Source: Porphyromonadaceae bacterium UBA7203
Lineage (GTDB): Bacteria; Bacteroidota; Bacteroidia; Bacteroidales; Muribaculaceae
Length of the DNA stretch: 64,000 bases
Assembly (NCBI GenBank): GCA_002490725.1
Contig: DKUN01000019.1
Span: 1-64,000, forward strand
Reading direction: 5' to 3'
A model generated the notes under the pieces. It had not been told where the DNA came from, searched no databases, and saw only the letters and a list, made by a program, of their open reading frames with translations. How positions within the stretch are numbered: position 1 is the stretch's first letter; each line of letters starts with the position of its first letter. This document shows positions 7,592-15,567 of the stretch, piece after piece. Position numbers and translations under genes: made by a program.

Positions 7592-8721
7592 TTCTGTGGG
7601 AGCAGTTCGTTATAGACGTCGACCAGTCCGCGGCCGAATTTTTCGGGCGCGAACCGGGTTATGTATTGGCGGCCTCGGGCTGTCATTTCCTCTTTGAGAA
7701 TGGGGCTTGAGATGATGCGTGAGGCAGCGTCGGCGAATTGTTCGGGGCTGTTAGGGTCGACGTAGATTGCGCCGGGGCCGCCCGCTTCTTCGAGACACGA
7801 GCCGGTTGCGGCCACCAGCGGCACTCCGGAGGCGAGGGCTTCGAGCATCGGTATGCCGAAACCTTCGTAGAATGAGGGGTAGGCGGCGAGTTCGGCTCCG
7901 GCATAGAGGGCGGGAATTTCGGTCATGTCTACGCCGCTGACCATGTAGAGCCGTTCGCTCAGGCCGAGGCGTCGGGCTTCGGCCTGGATTTTGTCGGCGT
8001 AGGCTGTGCGGCGGCCAATGAGCACGAGGTTGATGTCGTTGGGCAGCATGGCGAGCGCGCGGAGCGAGAGCAATTGGTTTTTGCGGCTTTCGATGGTGCC
8101 GACACCGATTATGTAGCGGCCGTAGATTCGGCGGTTTTCTTCAATGGCTTCGGTCGATGCCGGGCGTGAGAATATGGGCGAGCATCCCTGGTAGACGATG
8201 CGTATTTTTTCTTCGGGGATGTCGAAGAGCTCGCGCAGGTCGTCGGCGGTGCGCTGCGAAATGGCAATGACGCGGTCGGCGGCCTTGGCGGCGTAGCGGA
8301 ACTTGCGGGTGCATATTTCCACGTCGGCCCGGTGGTAGAACTCGGGGTGGCGCATGAAGATGAGGTCGTGAATGGTGACCACCGAGGGGATTCCTGTGCG
8401 CTCTATTCCCCATGGGAGCTCGTTCGACAGCCCGTGGTAAAGGTCGGGCTTGTCGCGGCGCAGCTTGCCGCAGAGGGTGCGTGAGCGCCACAGGTGGGGC
8501 ATCAGCCGTCCGGCCAGGGTGTCGGGAGTGACGATGCTGACCCGGGGCGAGCGTTCCAGTGCGGCCATGCGCGGGTTTTCGCGTCGGCGGGGCGTATAGA
8601 GGTTAAAGTGAGCGTCGGGCATCAGCGGCAGGATGCTTTCGAGCGCCAGGCGCGAGTAGTTGCCTATGCCGGTGTAGTTCATCACGGCTCTTTTGCCGTC
8701 GAATCCTATGAGTGTTGTCAT
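7588..8721 (-). CDS. GT4-family glycosyltransferase
   Basis: 377 residues with a GT-B fold and two Rossmann domains. The N-terminal half has the GKRAVMNYTGIGNYSR acceptor-side segment, a LYHGLSNELPW stretch and VVTIHDLIF. The C-terminal half has IIGVGTIESRKNQ and the EX7E nucleotide-sugar motif (E286 to E294 within YEGFGIPMLEAL). No transmembrane segment is seen, so it is cytosolic and acts on lipid-linked or cell-wall sugars. The donor and acceptor are unknown. It overlaps meaB and the TrmH gene by 4 nt each, so translation of all three is probably coupled. Confidence 0.9.
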   Translation of the reverse strand: MTTLIGFDGKRAVMNYTGIGNYSRLALESILPLMPDAHFNLYTPRRRENPRMAALERSPRVSIVTPDTLAGRLMPHLWRSRTLCGKLRRDKPDLYHGLSNELPWGIERTGIPSVVTIHDLIFMRHPEFYHRADVEICTRKFRYAAKAADRVIAISQRTADDLRELFDIPEEKIRIVYQGCSPIFSRPASTEAIEENRRIYGRYIIGVGTIESRKNQLLSLRALAMLPNDINLVLIGRRTAYADKIQAEARRLGLSERLYMVSGVDMTEIPALYAGAELAAYPSFYEGFGIPMLEALASGVPLVAATGSCLEEAGGPGAIYVDPNSPEQFADAASRIISSPILKEEMTARGRQYITRFAPEKFGRGLVDVYNELLPQK

Positions 8722-9821
8722 TGCTTCGGGCGGTTGAAACGTGAAAAATAGGCGTCGAGAATGGAGCCGGCGGCGGTAAATGAGCTCAGGCGGTTGTTGA
8801 GCACGCGGCGTTCCAGGTCTTCGAGCATGAGTTCGATTTCAGGGTCGTGATAGAAGTGGTTGCGCAGCTGTTCGTCAATGGTTTCGCGCATCCAGTAGCG
8901 GGCCTGCAGCCGTCGGCGTTCGTTGAAGTATCCGTTGCTGCCGACGAAGTCGAAATATCGGTCAATCATGTCCCACACTTCGGCGATTCCAAGTTCGTAG
9001 TAGCCCGAATAGGTCAGCACTTCGGGCTCCCATCCGCTCGCCGTAGGCGGAAACAGGTGGAGTGCCGAGCGGAATTGGGCCTGGGCCAGCTGGGCGCGGT
9101 TGATGTTGTCGCCGTCGGCCTTGTTGATTACTATGCCGTCGGCCATTTCCATGATGCCGCGTTTAATGCCTTGGAGTTCGTCGCCCGTGCCTGCGAGCTG
9201 TATGAGCAGGAAAAAGTCGACCATCGAGTGCACGGCTGTTTCGCTCTGGCCTACTCCGACGGTCTCGATGAATATGTTGTCATAGCCTGCGGCTTCGCAG
9301 AGCACTACGGTTTCACGCGTCTTGCGGGCCACTCCGCCCAGCGAGCCTGCCGACGGCGACGGGCGGATGAATGCGCCGGGGTGGGTCGACAGTTTTTCCA
9401 TGCGGGTTTTGTCGCCGAGTATGCTGCCGTTGGTTCGTTCGCTCGAGGGGTCGACGGCGAGCACGGCGAGTTTGCCGCCGCGTCCGAGCACGTGAAGGCC
9501 AAAGGCGTCGATGCTGGTGCTCTTGCCTGCTCCCGGCACTCCTGTTATGCCGATGCGGCGCGAGCGCCCGCTGTGGGGCAGGCACTTTTCGATTACCTCC
9601 TGGGCCAGGGCGTAGTGGGCCGGGTTCATGCTCTCGACCAGCGTTACGGCGCGCGAAAGCATGGTTATGTCGCCCTTGAGTATGCCCTCGATCAGTTCCG
9701 ACGGCGAGGGCAGGGGCTTGCGGCGCAGGCGGGTCAGATAGGGGTTGACTACCGGGGGCTGTTCAACTCCTGAGTTTACGGTCAGGCCTTTGAAGTCAGA
9801 TGCGTTTTCTGGATGGTCCAT
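8718..9821 (-). CDS. meaB: Methylmalonyl-CoA mutase-associated GTPase MeaB
   Basis: 367 residues, the usual family length. Walker A is GVPGAGKS at 94-101; VDPSSERTNGSILGDKTRM follows, then the switch region FIETVGVGQSE at 184-194 and the G4 motif NKAD at 233-236. MeaB is the G-protein chaperone that loads and protects adenosylcobalamin in methylmalonyl-CoA mutase, used in the succinate-propionate route of many Bacteroidales. The mutase genes are not in this window, so the chaperone is unlinked from its client here. It starts 39 nt after the longer DUF1573 gene. Confidence 0.93.
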   Translation of the reverse strand: MDHPENASDFKGLTVNSGVEQPPVVNPYLTRLRRKPLPSPSELIEGILKGDITMLSRAVTLVESMNPAHYALAQEVIEKCLPHSGRSRRIGITGVPGAGKSTSIDAFGLHVLGRGGKLAVLAVDPSSERTNGSILGDKTRMEKLSTHPGAFIRPSPSAGSLGGVARKTRETVVLCEAAGYDNIFIETVGVGQSETAVHSMVDFFLLIQLAGTGDELQGIKRGIMEMADGIVINKADGDNINRAQLAQAQFRSALHLFPPTASGWEPEVLTYSGYYELGIAEVWDMIDRYFDFVGSNGYFNERRRLQARYWMRETIDEQLRNHFYHDPEIELMLEDLERRVLNNRLSSFTAAGSILDAYFSRFNRPKQ

Positions 9822-9860
9822 TGTGTGAATCAGTGTGTGGGTGGGGGGATGATGGCGGGC

Positions 9861-10943
9861 TCAGCGTTTAACTTCGGCCGTTATGCGGGCGGCGAGCAGA
9901 GAGTTGTCGGGGTCGTTGGTTATGATGGTGACACGCGCGTTGATGAAGTCGGTCCGGGCCTTGGCCGGATTGATTGTAAGGGTGATTTTGGCGCTCTTGC
10001 CCGGTTTGACCTTGGTGGTCGACACGCTCAGGTCGTCGGCGGCCGGGTCAATGACCTGCACCCGCCTGATCATCAGCGGAGAGCGCCCCGTGTTCTTGAC
10101 TTGAAACTCTACCTTTACAGGGGCGCTTACGGCCTCGAGTTCACCGAGGTTGACGCGGGCCGGATCGATAGCGGCTACCGGGGCGTTGAGCCGCTGGCCG
10201 GGCGTGAGTTGCGAAAAGTCTTCGTTGATTATGGTAAAGAAATCCATCTCGGCCGTGTCGGTCAGCGCCGGATCTGGGCTCAGGCTGAACTTTTCGGAGC
10301 TGATGCCCCACTGGGGGTTGCGCAGGGTCTGGAGGGTGAAACCGAACTGCACCTGCTCGCCCGGAGCCACACGTTGCGGCGTGATGCTCAGGTCGATGTA
10401 GGGGGGCAGGCCGCTGACGGCGGGCTCAAGCGTGTCGGAGCTCTGGTTATAGCCCTCTACGAAAATGGTTTTCTGCTTGCCGCGCACCACGTCGCCGAAC
10501 GCTACTGTCGTCGTGCGGAGTCTCAGCGGACCGGCGGTGACCGGAAAGCGCGAGGCCAGCGTTGCCGACGCGCCTATCACCGTGCCTCTCACCGTCAGGG
10601 TTTTCTGCTCCGAGGGGTTGTCAGACGTGCGCACGTAGATGTTCTTGTTGAATCGGCCGGGGCGCCCGCTTGCCAGATAGGTCACCTTGAGCCGCGCAGT
10701 GTCGCCCGGGGCGATGTCGCCGCGCGGAATTTCGGGTTGGGTGCAGCCGCAGGTGGCACGCGCGTCGAGAATGCGCACGGCATTGGGCGAGTCGTTTACC
10801 ATTTCGAAAACGGCATCGACCGCACCTATATCCTCGCTGAAAGCGCCGAAGTCGTGGTCGGCCTTGACCCAGCGCACCTGCGCCCGGGTTGTGGCGGCGG
10901 CCATGGCCGTCAATGTGATGAACAGAATAGTTTTGAGTTTCAT
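9861..10943 (-). CDS. DUF1573 periplasmic protein, long form
   Basis: 360 residues with a signal peptide (about 21 residues ending Thr-Arg-Ala). The N-terminal DUF1573 domain has the HDFGAFSE motif near residue 30 and the conserved TCGCTQPE loop near residue 64. Two further Ig/ASPM-like beta-sandwiches follow (about residues 125-235 and 250-360). The family is common in Bacteroidetes and has no proven function. The start ATG overlaps the stop of the shorter DUF1573 gene (ATGA), so both are likely made together. Confidence 0.85.
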   Translation of the reverse strand: MKLKTILFITLTAMAAATTRAQVRWVKADHDFGAFSEDIGAVDAVFEMVNDSPNAVRILDARATCGCTQPEIPRGDIAPGDTARLKVTYLASGRPGRFNKNIYVRTSDNPSEQKTLTVRGTVIGASATLASRFPVTAGPLRLRTTTVAFGDVVRGKQKTIFVEGYNQSSDTLEPAVSGLPPYIDLSITPQRVAPGEQVQFGFTLQTLRNPQWGISSEKFSLSPDPALTDTAEMDFFTIINEDFSQLTPGQRLNAPVAAIDPARVNLGELEAVSAPVKVEFQVKNTGRSPLMIRRVQVIDPAADDLSVSTTKVKPGKSAKITLTINPAKARTDFINARVTIITNDPDNSLLAARITAEVKR

Positions 10944-11344
10944 TTTTTAGGAATCACTACTCCTGAAATTTTCAGGGTTACTTTCTTTTTTTTACCGTCG
11001 GGATTCTTGATGTTGGTGCGCACGGTGATGGTTCGCATGAACTCGCCGGCTATGCCTTCGGGGTTGAACGTCACGGTGATTTTTTCCTTCTTGCCCGGAG
11101 CCAGCGGTTTGGCCGAGAACTCGGGCTTGGTGCAGCCGCAGGGGGCCGACACCGTTGTCAGCGCCAGCGGGGCCGAGCCGCTGTTGGTGTAGGTAAACGT
11201 GCAGGTCACCGGCCCTTTGGCTTCGTATACTGTGCCGAAGTCGTGCTCGGCTGATGCGAAACTGATTTCGGGCGAGCCCTTGGCTGCGCCGGTCAGGGAG
11301 CAGAGCATCATCAGGGCTGCCGGAATGGTAAACAGGCGTTTCAC
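10940..11344 (-). CDS. DUF1573 periplasmic protein, short form
   Basis: 134 residues: a signal peptide (about 23 residues) and one DUF1573 beta-sandwich with EHDFGTVYE and the APCGCTKPEF loop. The start is GTG at 11344, overlapping the S41 protease stop by 4 nt (GTGA); no ATG gives a signal peptide. It is paralogous to the N-terminal domain of the next gene, probably by duplication. The Cys-Gly-Cys pair could bind metal or form a disulfide; this is not shown. Confidence 0.85.
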   Translation of the reverse strand: MKRLFTIPAALMMLCSLTGAAKGSPEISFASAEHDFGTVYEAKGPVTCTFTYTNSGSAPLALTTVSAPCGCTKPEFSAKPLAPGKKEKITVTFNPEGIAGEFMRTITVRTNIKNPDGKKKKVTLKISGVVIPKK

Positions 11345-12930
11345 GGGTGTAACAGAGCGTTATATTGTTCGGTATTGTTGATTAGTTCGAGTGCCTTACG
11401 GTATATCGGGCTCAGCGGATTCATGACCCGATAGTAGGTCGATGGGGTGAAGAGGTCGCGTCCGATCAGTCCCTTGATGTTGCCCTCGACGAAGGGGCGA
11501 CATTCCTGCAGCTGCTCGGCGTCGGGCTCGACGCCGAGGCTCCGGCCCAATTCCACGAAATCGTCGACCATTGCCGGCGTCACGTCAAATCGCTCAATGA
11601 AGCGCTGCTCGGTCGGAAACTCGCGGTTGAGTTCCTTGCGGTGGGTTTCGACGTAGTCAACAACGAACTGGTTAATGACATTCTTGGCGCGCAGCTCGCG
11701 GAAGTAGCGGTTGATGCCCGTTGTGTCGGCCGCGACGAAACTGTCGGGCATGATTCCGCCTCCGCCATAGACCTTGCGTCCGCCGCGGGTGTGGAATTCA
11801 CGGCTCTTGTCGAGGTGAATCGAGTCGGCCGAGTAGAATTCACCGTGGTCATATCTCCGCTTGAGGTCCATCTGATAGTCATCGGTCTCGCCCTTGGCAT
11901 AGGGCTTCTGGATGCTTCGGCCCGACGGGGTGTAGTAGCGGGCCGTCGTGAGGCGTATCATGGAGCCGTCGGGAAACGGGAACGGGCGCTGCACCAGGCC
12001 CTTGCCGAACGTGCGCCGCCCGACGATGATGCCGCGGTCGTTGTCTTGCATCGCACCGGCCATGATTTCAGCCGCCGAGGCCGAATACTCGTTTGTCAGC
12101 ACGGCTATGCGTCCTTTCAGGTCGGGTTTCGAACTCGAGGCCGTGAAGTAGCCGGGGCTCTGGCGCAGGCCTTCGGTGTAGACAATGGTGTCACCCTTGG
12201 CCAGAAACATCGTTGCCATGTCGACGGCCGCTTTCAGATAGCCGCCTCCGTTGTCCTGCAGGTCGATGATCAGATTGCGCATGCCGCTCTTCTTGAGTTT
12301 GCCGTAGGCGTCGGCAAATTCGTCGGCCGTGTGCTCGCCAAACGATGAAACGCGGATATAGCCCGTTTGCGGGTCGGCCATGAACGAGGCCTCGACCGTG
12401 TAGAGCGGAATGTCGTCGCGCTTTACGCGAAACACCAGAGTGTCGGGCTCGGAACGCCTGACCACCTTCAGGTTCACAATCGAGCCCTTGGGGCCGCGCA
12501 GGTGCTTCATGATGGCGCTGTTGGCCATTTTCCGGCCCGCAATGACCGTGTCGTTGGCCGCAATGATGCGGTCGCCGGGAATGATGCCTACCTTTTCCGA
12601 CGGGCCCGAGGCTACGGTCTGAATAACATAGACAGTGTCTTGCACCATCTGGAACTGCACGCCGATGCCGCTGAAATTGCCCGCCAGCGGTTCGGTCAGG
12701 GCCTTGGTTTCGGCGGCGGTGGTATAGACCGAGTGGGGGTCAAGTTCTTTGAGCATGGCTATGATGCCCTGCTCGACAATGCGGTCGGAGTTGATGGAGT
12801 CAACATAGAAACTGTCGATAATATACTGCGAGGTGTGCAGTTTGGTCGCTGCGTCAAACGGCCGCTGTGCGCCCGCCCATAGAGCGGTCGCTGCGATTGC
12901 CGCTATCGATGCTGTTTGTCTGAATTTCAT
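11341..12930 (-). CDS. S41-family C-terminal processing protease
   Basis: 529 residues. A signal peptide (about 21 residues) is followed by a cap region with the LDPHSVYT motif, a PDZ domain (about residues 85-170) and the S41 catalytic core. The Ser/Lys dyad is S285 (in NEYSASAAE) and K310 (in RRTFGKGLVQ). The 25-residue spacing equals that of S430/K455 in E. coli Tsp. The C-terminal about 130 residues are the usual Bacteroidetes helical extension. It likely trims periplasmic proteins. The stop overlaps the GTG of the short DUF1573 gene, linking the protease with the two DUF1573 proteins. Confidence 0.92.
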   Translation of the reverse strand: MKFRQTASIAAIAATALWAGAQRPFDAATKLHTSQYIIDSFYVDSINSDRIVEQGIIAMLKELDPHSVYTTAAETKALTEPLAGNFSGIGVQFQMVQDTVYVIQTVASGPSEKVGIIPGDRIIAANDTVIAGRKMANSAIMKHLRGPKGSIVNLKVVRRSEPDTLVFRVKRDDIPLYTVEASFMADPQTGYIRVSSFGEHTADEFADAYGKLKKSGMRNLIIDLQDNGGGYLKAAVDMATMFLAKGDTIVYTEGLRQSPGYFTASSSKPDLKGRIAVLTNEYSASAAEIMAGAMQDNDRGIIVGRRTFGKGLVQRPFPFPDGSMIRLTTARYYTPSGRSIQKPYAKGETDDYQMDLKRRYDHGEFYSADSIHLDKSREFHTRGGRKVYGGGGIMPDSFVAADTTGINRYFRELRAKNVINQFVVDYVETHRKELNREFPTEQRFIERFDVTPAMVDDFVELGRSLGVEPDAEQLQECRPFVEGNIKGLIGRDLFTPSTYYRVMNPLSPIYRKALELINNTEQYNALLHP

Positions 12931-13002
12931 TAGTCTGAATTAAATTTAGCCCGCGGGGGCTGATGATGTCTTACCATCCGGCTGAGTCCGGCGCCGGTTG
13001 GC

Positions 13003-13449
13003 TCAAGGCAGAAACTCCGTTACGTCAGCCCCGTGGCGCTGCAGGTCGCGGATAAGCGATGAACTCACAAACGAATGTTCCGGCAGTGTGAATAATATAA
13101 CGGTTTCCAGGCCTGAAAGGTTGCGGTTGGCGTCGGCCATGGTGCGCTCATACTCAAAATCGGCCACGGTGCGCGCCCCGCGGAGCAGGTGGGTGCAGCC
13201 GAGCCGGCGGGCGGCCTCCCAGGTCAGGTCGCTATAGGGCTCGACCTCGATGCGCGGGTCGTCGCCAAACACTTCGAGTATGCCGGCAACGCGGTCATCA
13301 ATGTCGCTCGTCTGCGGTTTGTCGGCATTGATGCCGATGCCTATCACTATGCGATCAAACAGTGTCAGACCGCGCATGACAACCGATTCGTGGCCTACGG
13401 TAAAGGGGTCGAACGATCCCGCAAAAAACGCTATCCTTTCAATTTTCAT
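13003..13449 (-). CDS. coaD: Phosphopantetheine adenylyltransferase (CoaD)
   Basis: 148 residues from ATG at 13449. Seven residues more are open upstream, but AFFAGSFDPFTVGHESVV should begin close to the N-terminus as in other CoaD proteins. GSFDPF and the T/HxGH nucleotide motif (TVGH), LLRGARTVADFEYE and the C-terminal FVSSSLIRDL are all present. It makes dephospho-CoA from 4'-phosphopantetheine and ATP, the penultimate step of CoA synthesis. A perfect Bacteroidetes promoter sits just upstream, leaving almost no leader. It is first in the minus-strand gene run that ends near 6.0 kb. Confidence 0.95.
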   Translation of the reverse strand: MKIERIAFFAGSFDPFTVGHESVVMRGLTLFDRIVIGIGINADKPQTSDIDDRVAGILEVFGDDPRIEVEPYSDLTWEAARRLGCTHLLRGARTVADFEYERTMADANRNLSGLETVILFTLPEHSFVSSSLIRDLQRHGADVTEFLP

Positions 13450-13458
13450 AACTAAGGG

Positions 13459-13489
13459 CAAAGTTAACAAAAAAATCCGTTAAAACAAA
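13459..13489 (-). promoter_or_regulatory. coaD promoter with near-leaderless start
   Basis: The minus strand has TTTG (13489-13486), a 19-nt spacer and TAACTTTG (13466-13459). The expected start is near 13453, only a few bases before the ATG at 13449. This supports both the promoter and the shorter coaD start. Confidence 0.7.
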
Positions 13490-13519
13490 CAGCGGCCCCG
13501 GGCATGGCATATAAGCAGA

Positions 13520-13545
13520 CACGGGGCGCTTCGCAGCGACCCGTG
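13520..13545 (-). terminator. Hairpin after the Ig-like secreted protein gene
   Basis: A 10-bp stem with one internal mismatch and a TCGC loop (13520-13530 with 13535-13545), about 48 nt past the stop at 13593. The downstream minus-strand tail (CTGCTTATATG) is only weakly U-rich. It separates this gene from the coaD promoter. Confidence 0.5.
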
Positions 13546-13592
13546 CCTTTACAATATATAGTATAACAATTTTATTTCATGGATAACTCTGC

Positions 13593-15293
13593 TCAGAGAG
13601 CGCGCTTGCTCGTTGATGAGCCTTGTTTGACGATGTAGACGCGGCCCTTGACAGGCGAGGCTACACGGCGGCCCTGCAGATCAAACCACTCGGCATTGAC
13701 CTTGGCTGCGGCGTCAACTTCATTGATGGCGGTCGAGGTGCCGGTCACGGTGATGGCGCTGACTGGGCTCTTGAGGCCGCCCTTTTCGGTGTAGTGCTTC
13801 AGGGTGCCGGCTACGTTCAGCGTAAAGCCTTCGCTGTTGTAGGGTTCGAAGCCTTCATAATCGGCGGCGTTGTCGGCCTGAGCTTCGGTGGCGCTGGCGG
13901 GCTCGAACTTCACGAAGATGTTCACGCCCTCGGCGGCAGCGAAATGCACTTTCTTCTCAGAGCCGTTCAGGTCAATCGACTCGCCGACCTCATCGGTCGT
14001 GCCGTGGAAATAAACCTTGGCGCTCTCCGGCGCAGTCGCAACCTTTTCCTGGGCCCATTCGAGAATAATTTTGTCAATATATAGAGCGTTATTGGCAATA
14101 AAGCCAACTGCGGTATAAGAATCGGTTACGTCGAATGTGGCGCTGAGGTTACTATCTGATTTGGTGATTGAGCCAATTGATGACCCTGTTGAAGCAGCGG
14201 CGATGCTGGTGAAGTTCTGCTCGGCTCCATAAACAGTCAGAGTGCGGTTTTTGTTGGTAGTATTGGCGTTGAGTTGCACAATCACTTTTTTCAGTACGTA
14301 TTTATTCGGGTTGGCAGTGGTTGCAATGCCATTGCCCGACGTTCCGTTTGTCTGAATTGCACTATAGTTTGTCGAAATTTTCGCCGAATATGTTATGTTT
14401 GTTATCGGAGACGTATAGGTCAGTTCATTGTACTGACCGTTGCCGGTGATGCCTACGAAACTGGTGGCGGTTATTTCATCGGTCAGAATATCTCCTGCTA
14501 CAGGCTTTTCGCTTACGGTGACGGTGAATTCTATGCCGTCGAGGTTTTCAGTGAAGTTCTCGTCGCCTTCCCAGCTTACGTAGATAGTGGCATCGCCAAT
14601 GCCGGTTGCGGTAATCAGGCCGTTGTCAGACACAGTGGCGATGGCGTCGTCTGATGAAATAAAAATCATTTCTGACGGATACTTCGTGCCGAGATTGAGC
14701 TGGAGAGTCTCATTGACAAAGAGTGCTATATCCTGGAAATCCGGAGCGTAGTCAACCGGACCGACAGGGTCTCCTGATTCGACTAACTTGTAGATGAACG
14801 GTTTGGCGTTCGTTGATGATGTCGCATAAATTTTCCAGCGGGCATTGGTGTCTGATTGCCAGCCGATATAGCGTTTTGATGAAGTTTCGGTAATCGTGGC
14901 GAGGCCGGTCGAAGCAAAGGTTACTGTAAACTCGTTTTTGGGGGTTGTAGCGGTAGAGGCAATGGCTGCTAAATCGGTGCTACTGCCTCCGTAGCCGAGC
15001 GATTGGCCGTTGCTCCAGCTGAAGGTATAGTTTGAGCCGTTAACTCCTACGGTCATGACATTCGTCAGGTCGTCGATTGTTACTTTGTCAGACAGTTTCT
15101 CGTCTACAGTGGTGCTGTTAAGGCACTTCGATGAAACTGCTGCGGAATAGTAGTAAGCCGAGGCACCACTGTGGATGAAAAAGACCTTGTCACCGGCTGA
15201 GAGTTCTTCGGCCGAGGTGACTTTTTGGAAAGTTTCAGCCGACATCGACCCTATGGTCAGGAACGATGCACATAAAAGTAAAAGTTTTTTCAT
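13593..15293 (-). CDS. Secreted Ig-like protein with T9SS-type tail
   Basis: 566 residues. A signal peptide (about 19 residues ending Met-Ser-Ala) starts the protein. Residues about 20-175 form a Ser/Thr-rich beta domain. Residues about 185-262 look like a bacterial Ig-like (Big_2) domain (LFVNETLQLNLGTKYPS, then ATVSDNGLITATGIGDATIYV). Residues about 275-405 form another beta-sandwich. The C-terminus (AEWFDLQGRRVASPVKGRVYIVKQG) is the Muribaculaceae/Prevotella-style sorting tail, so surface display or secretion by T9SS is likely. Its promoter spacer carries a G8 run and the leader is about 185 nt. The ligand is unknown. Confidence 0.8.
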   Translation of the reverse strand: MKKLLLLCASFLTIGSMSAETFQKVTSAEELSAGDKVFFIHSGASAYYYSAAVSSKCLNSTTVDEKLSDKVTIDDLTNVMTVGVNGSNYTFSWSNGQSLGYGGSSTDLAAIASTATTPKNEFTVTFASTGLATITETSSKRYIGWQSDTNARWKIYATSSTNAKPFIYKLVESGDPVGPVDYAPDFQDIALFVNETLQLNLGTKYPSEMIFISSDDAIATVSDNGLITATGIGDATIYVSWEGDENFTENLDGIEFTVTVSEKPVAGDILTDEITATSFVGITGNGQYNELTYTSPITNITYSAKISTNYSAIQTNGTSGNGIATTANPNKYVLKKVIVQLNANTTNKNRTLTVYGAEQNFTSIAAASTGSSIGSITKSDSNLSATFDVTDSYTAVGFIANNALYIDKIILEWAQEKVATAPESAKVYFHGTTDEVGESIDLNGSEKKVHFAAAEGVNIFVKFEPASATEAQADNAADYEGFEPYNSEGFTLNVAGTLKHYTEKGGLKSPVSAITVTGTSTAINEVDAAAKVNAEWFDLQGRRVASPVKGRVYIVKQGSSTSKRAL

Positions 15294-15484
15294 TGAAAAG
15301 TGTTTAATGATGGTTGTTATTTAATTGTGATTGACTGCAAGTTGCGGCGACGAGCGCCGCAGAGCTGCCACTTTTCAATGGGCAAAACGAGTGCGGGCGG
15401 CTGTCTGTAACGGACAGTCACCTGCAAAGCGGTTATGCCTGGTGAAAGATTTGCGCAGCATTGTGTAAAAATTGTTATTCTGCG

Positions 15485-15516
15485 CAAAGGTACTGCAAAA
15501 AATTACCCCCCCCAAT
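15485..15516 (-). promoter_or_regulatory. Promoter with G8 tract in the spacer
   Basis: The minus strand reads ATTG (15516-15513), a 20-nt spacer made of seven G residues then TAATTTTTTGCAG, and TACCTTTG at -7 (15492-15485). The G8 run (C8 at 15506-15513 on the plus strand) and a T6 run both lie between the two boxes, so slippage would change the box spacing. The leader to 15293 is about 185 nt. Confidence 0.6.
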
Positions 15517-15518
15517 AT

Positions 15519-15551
15519 TTAACACCGCTTAACGTAAATTAACGTTAAGCG
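15519..15551. promoter_or_regulatory. Phased TTAA sites and 10-bp palindrome
   Basis: TTAA occurs at 15519, 15529, 15539 and 15545. The first three are exactly 10 bp apart and abut the -33 box of the Ig-like gene. Positions 15526-15535 and 15542-15551 form a perfect 10-bp inverted repeat (CGCTTAACGT/ACGTTAAGCG) with a 6-nt AT loop. No U-run follows on the minus strand, so an operator is more likely than a terminator for the NlpC gene that stops at 15568. Confidence 0.5.
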
Positions 15552-15567
15552 AGTCGTCCCCGGGTTT

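Noticed and set aside
9813..11192. 459-residue plus-strand ORF across the DUF1573 genes
   Set aside because: It is a shadow of two well-formed DUF1573 genes with signal peptides on the minus strand; it lacks any recognisable motif.
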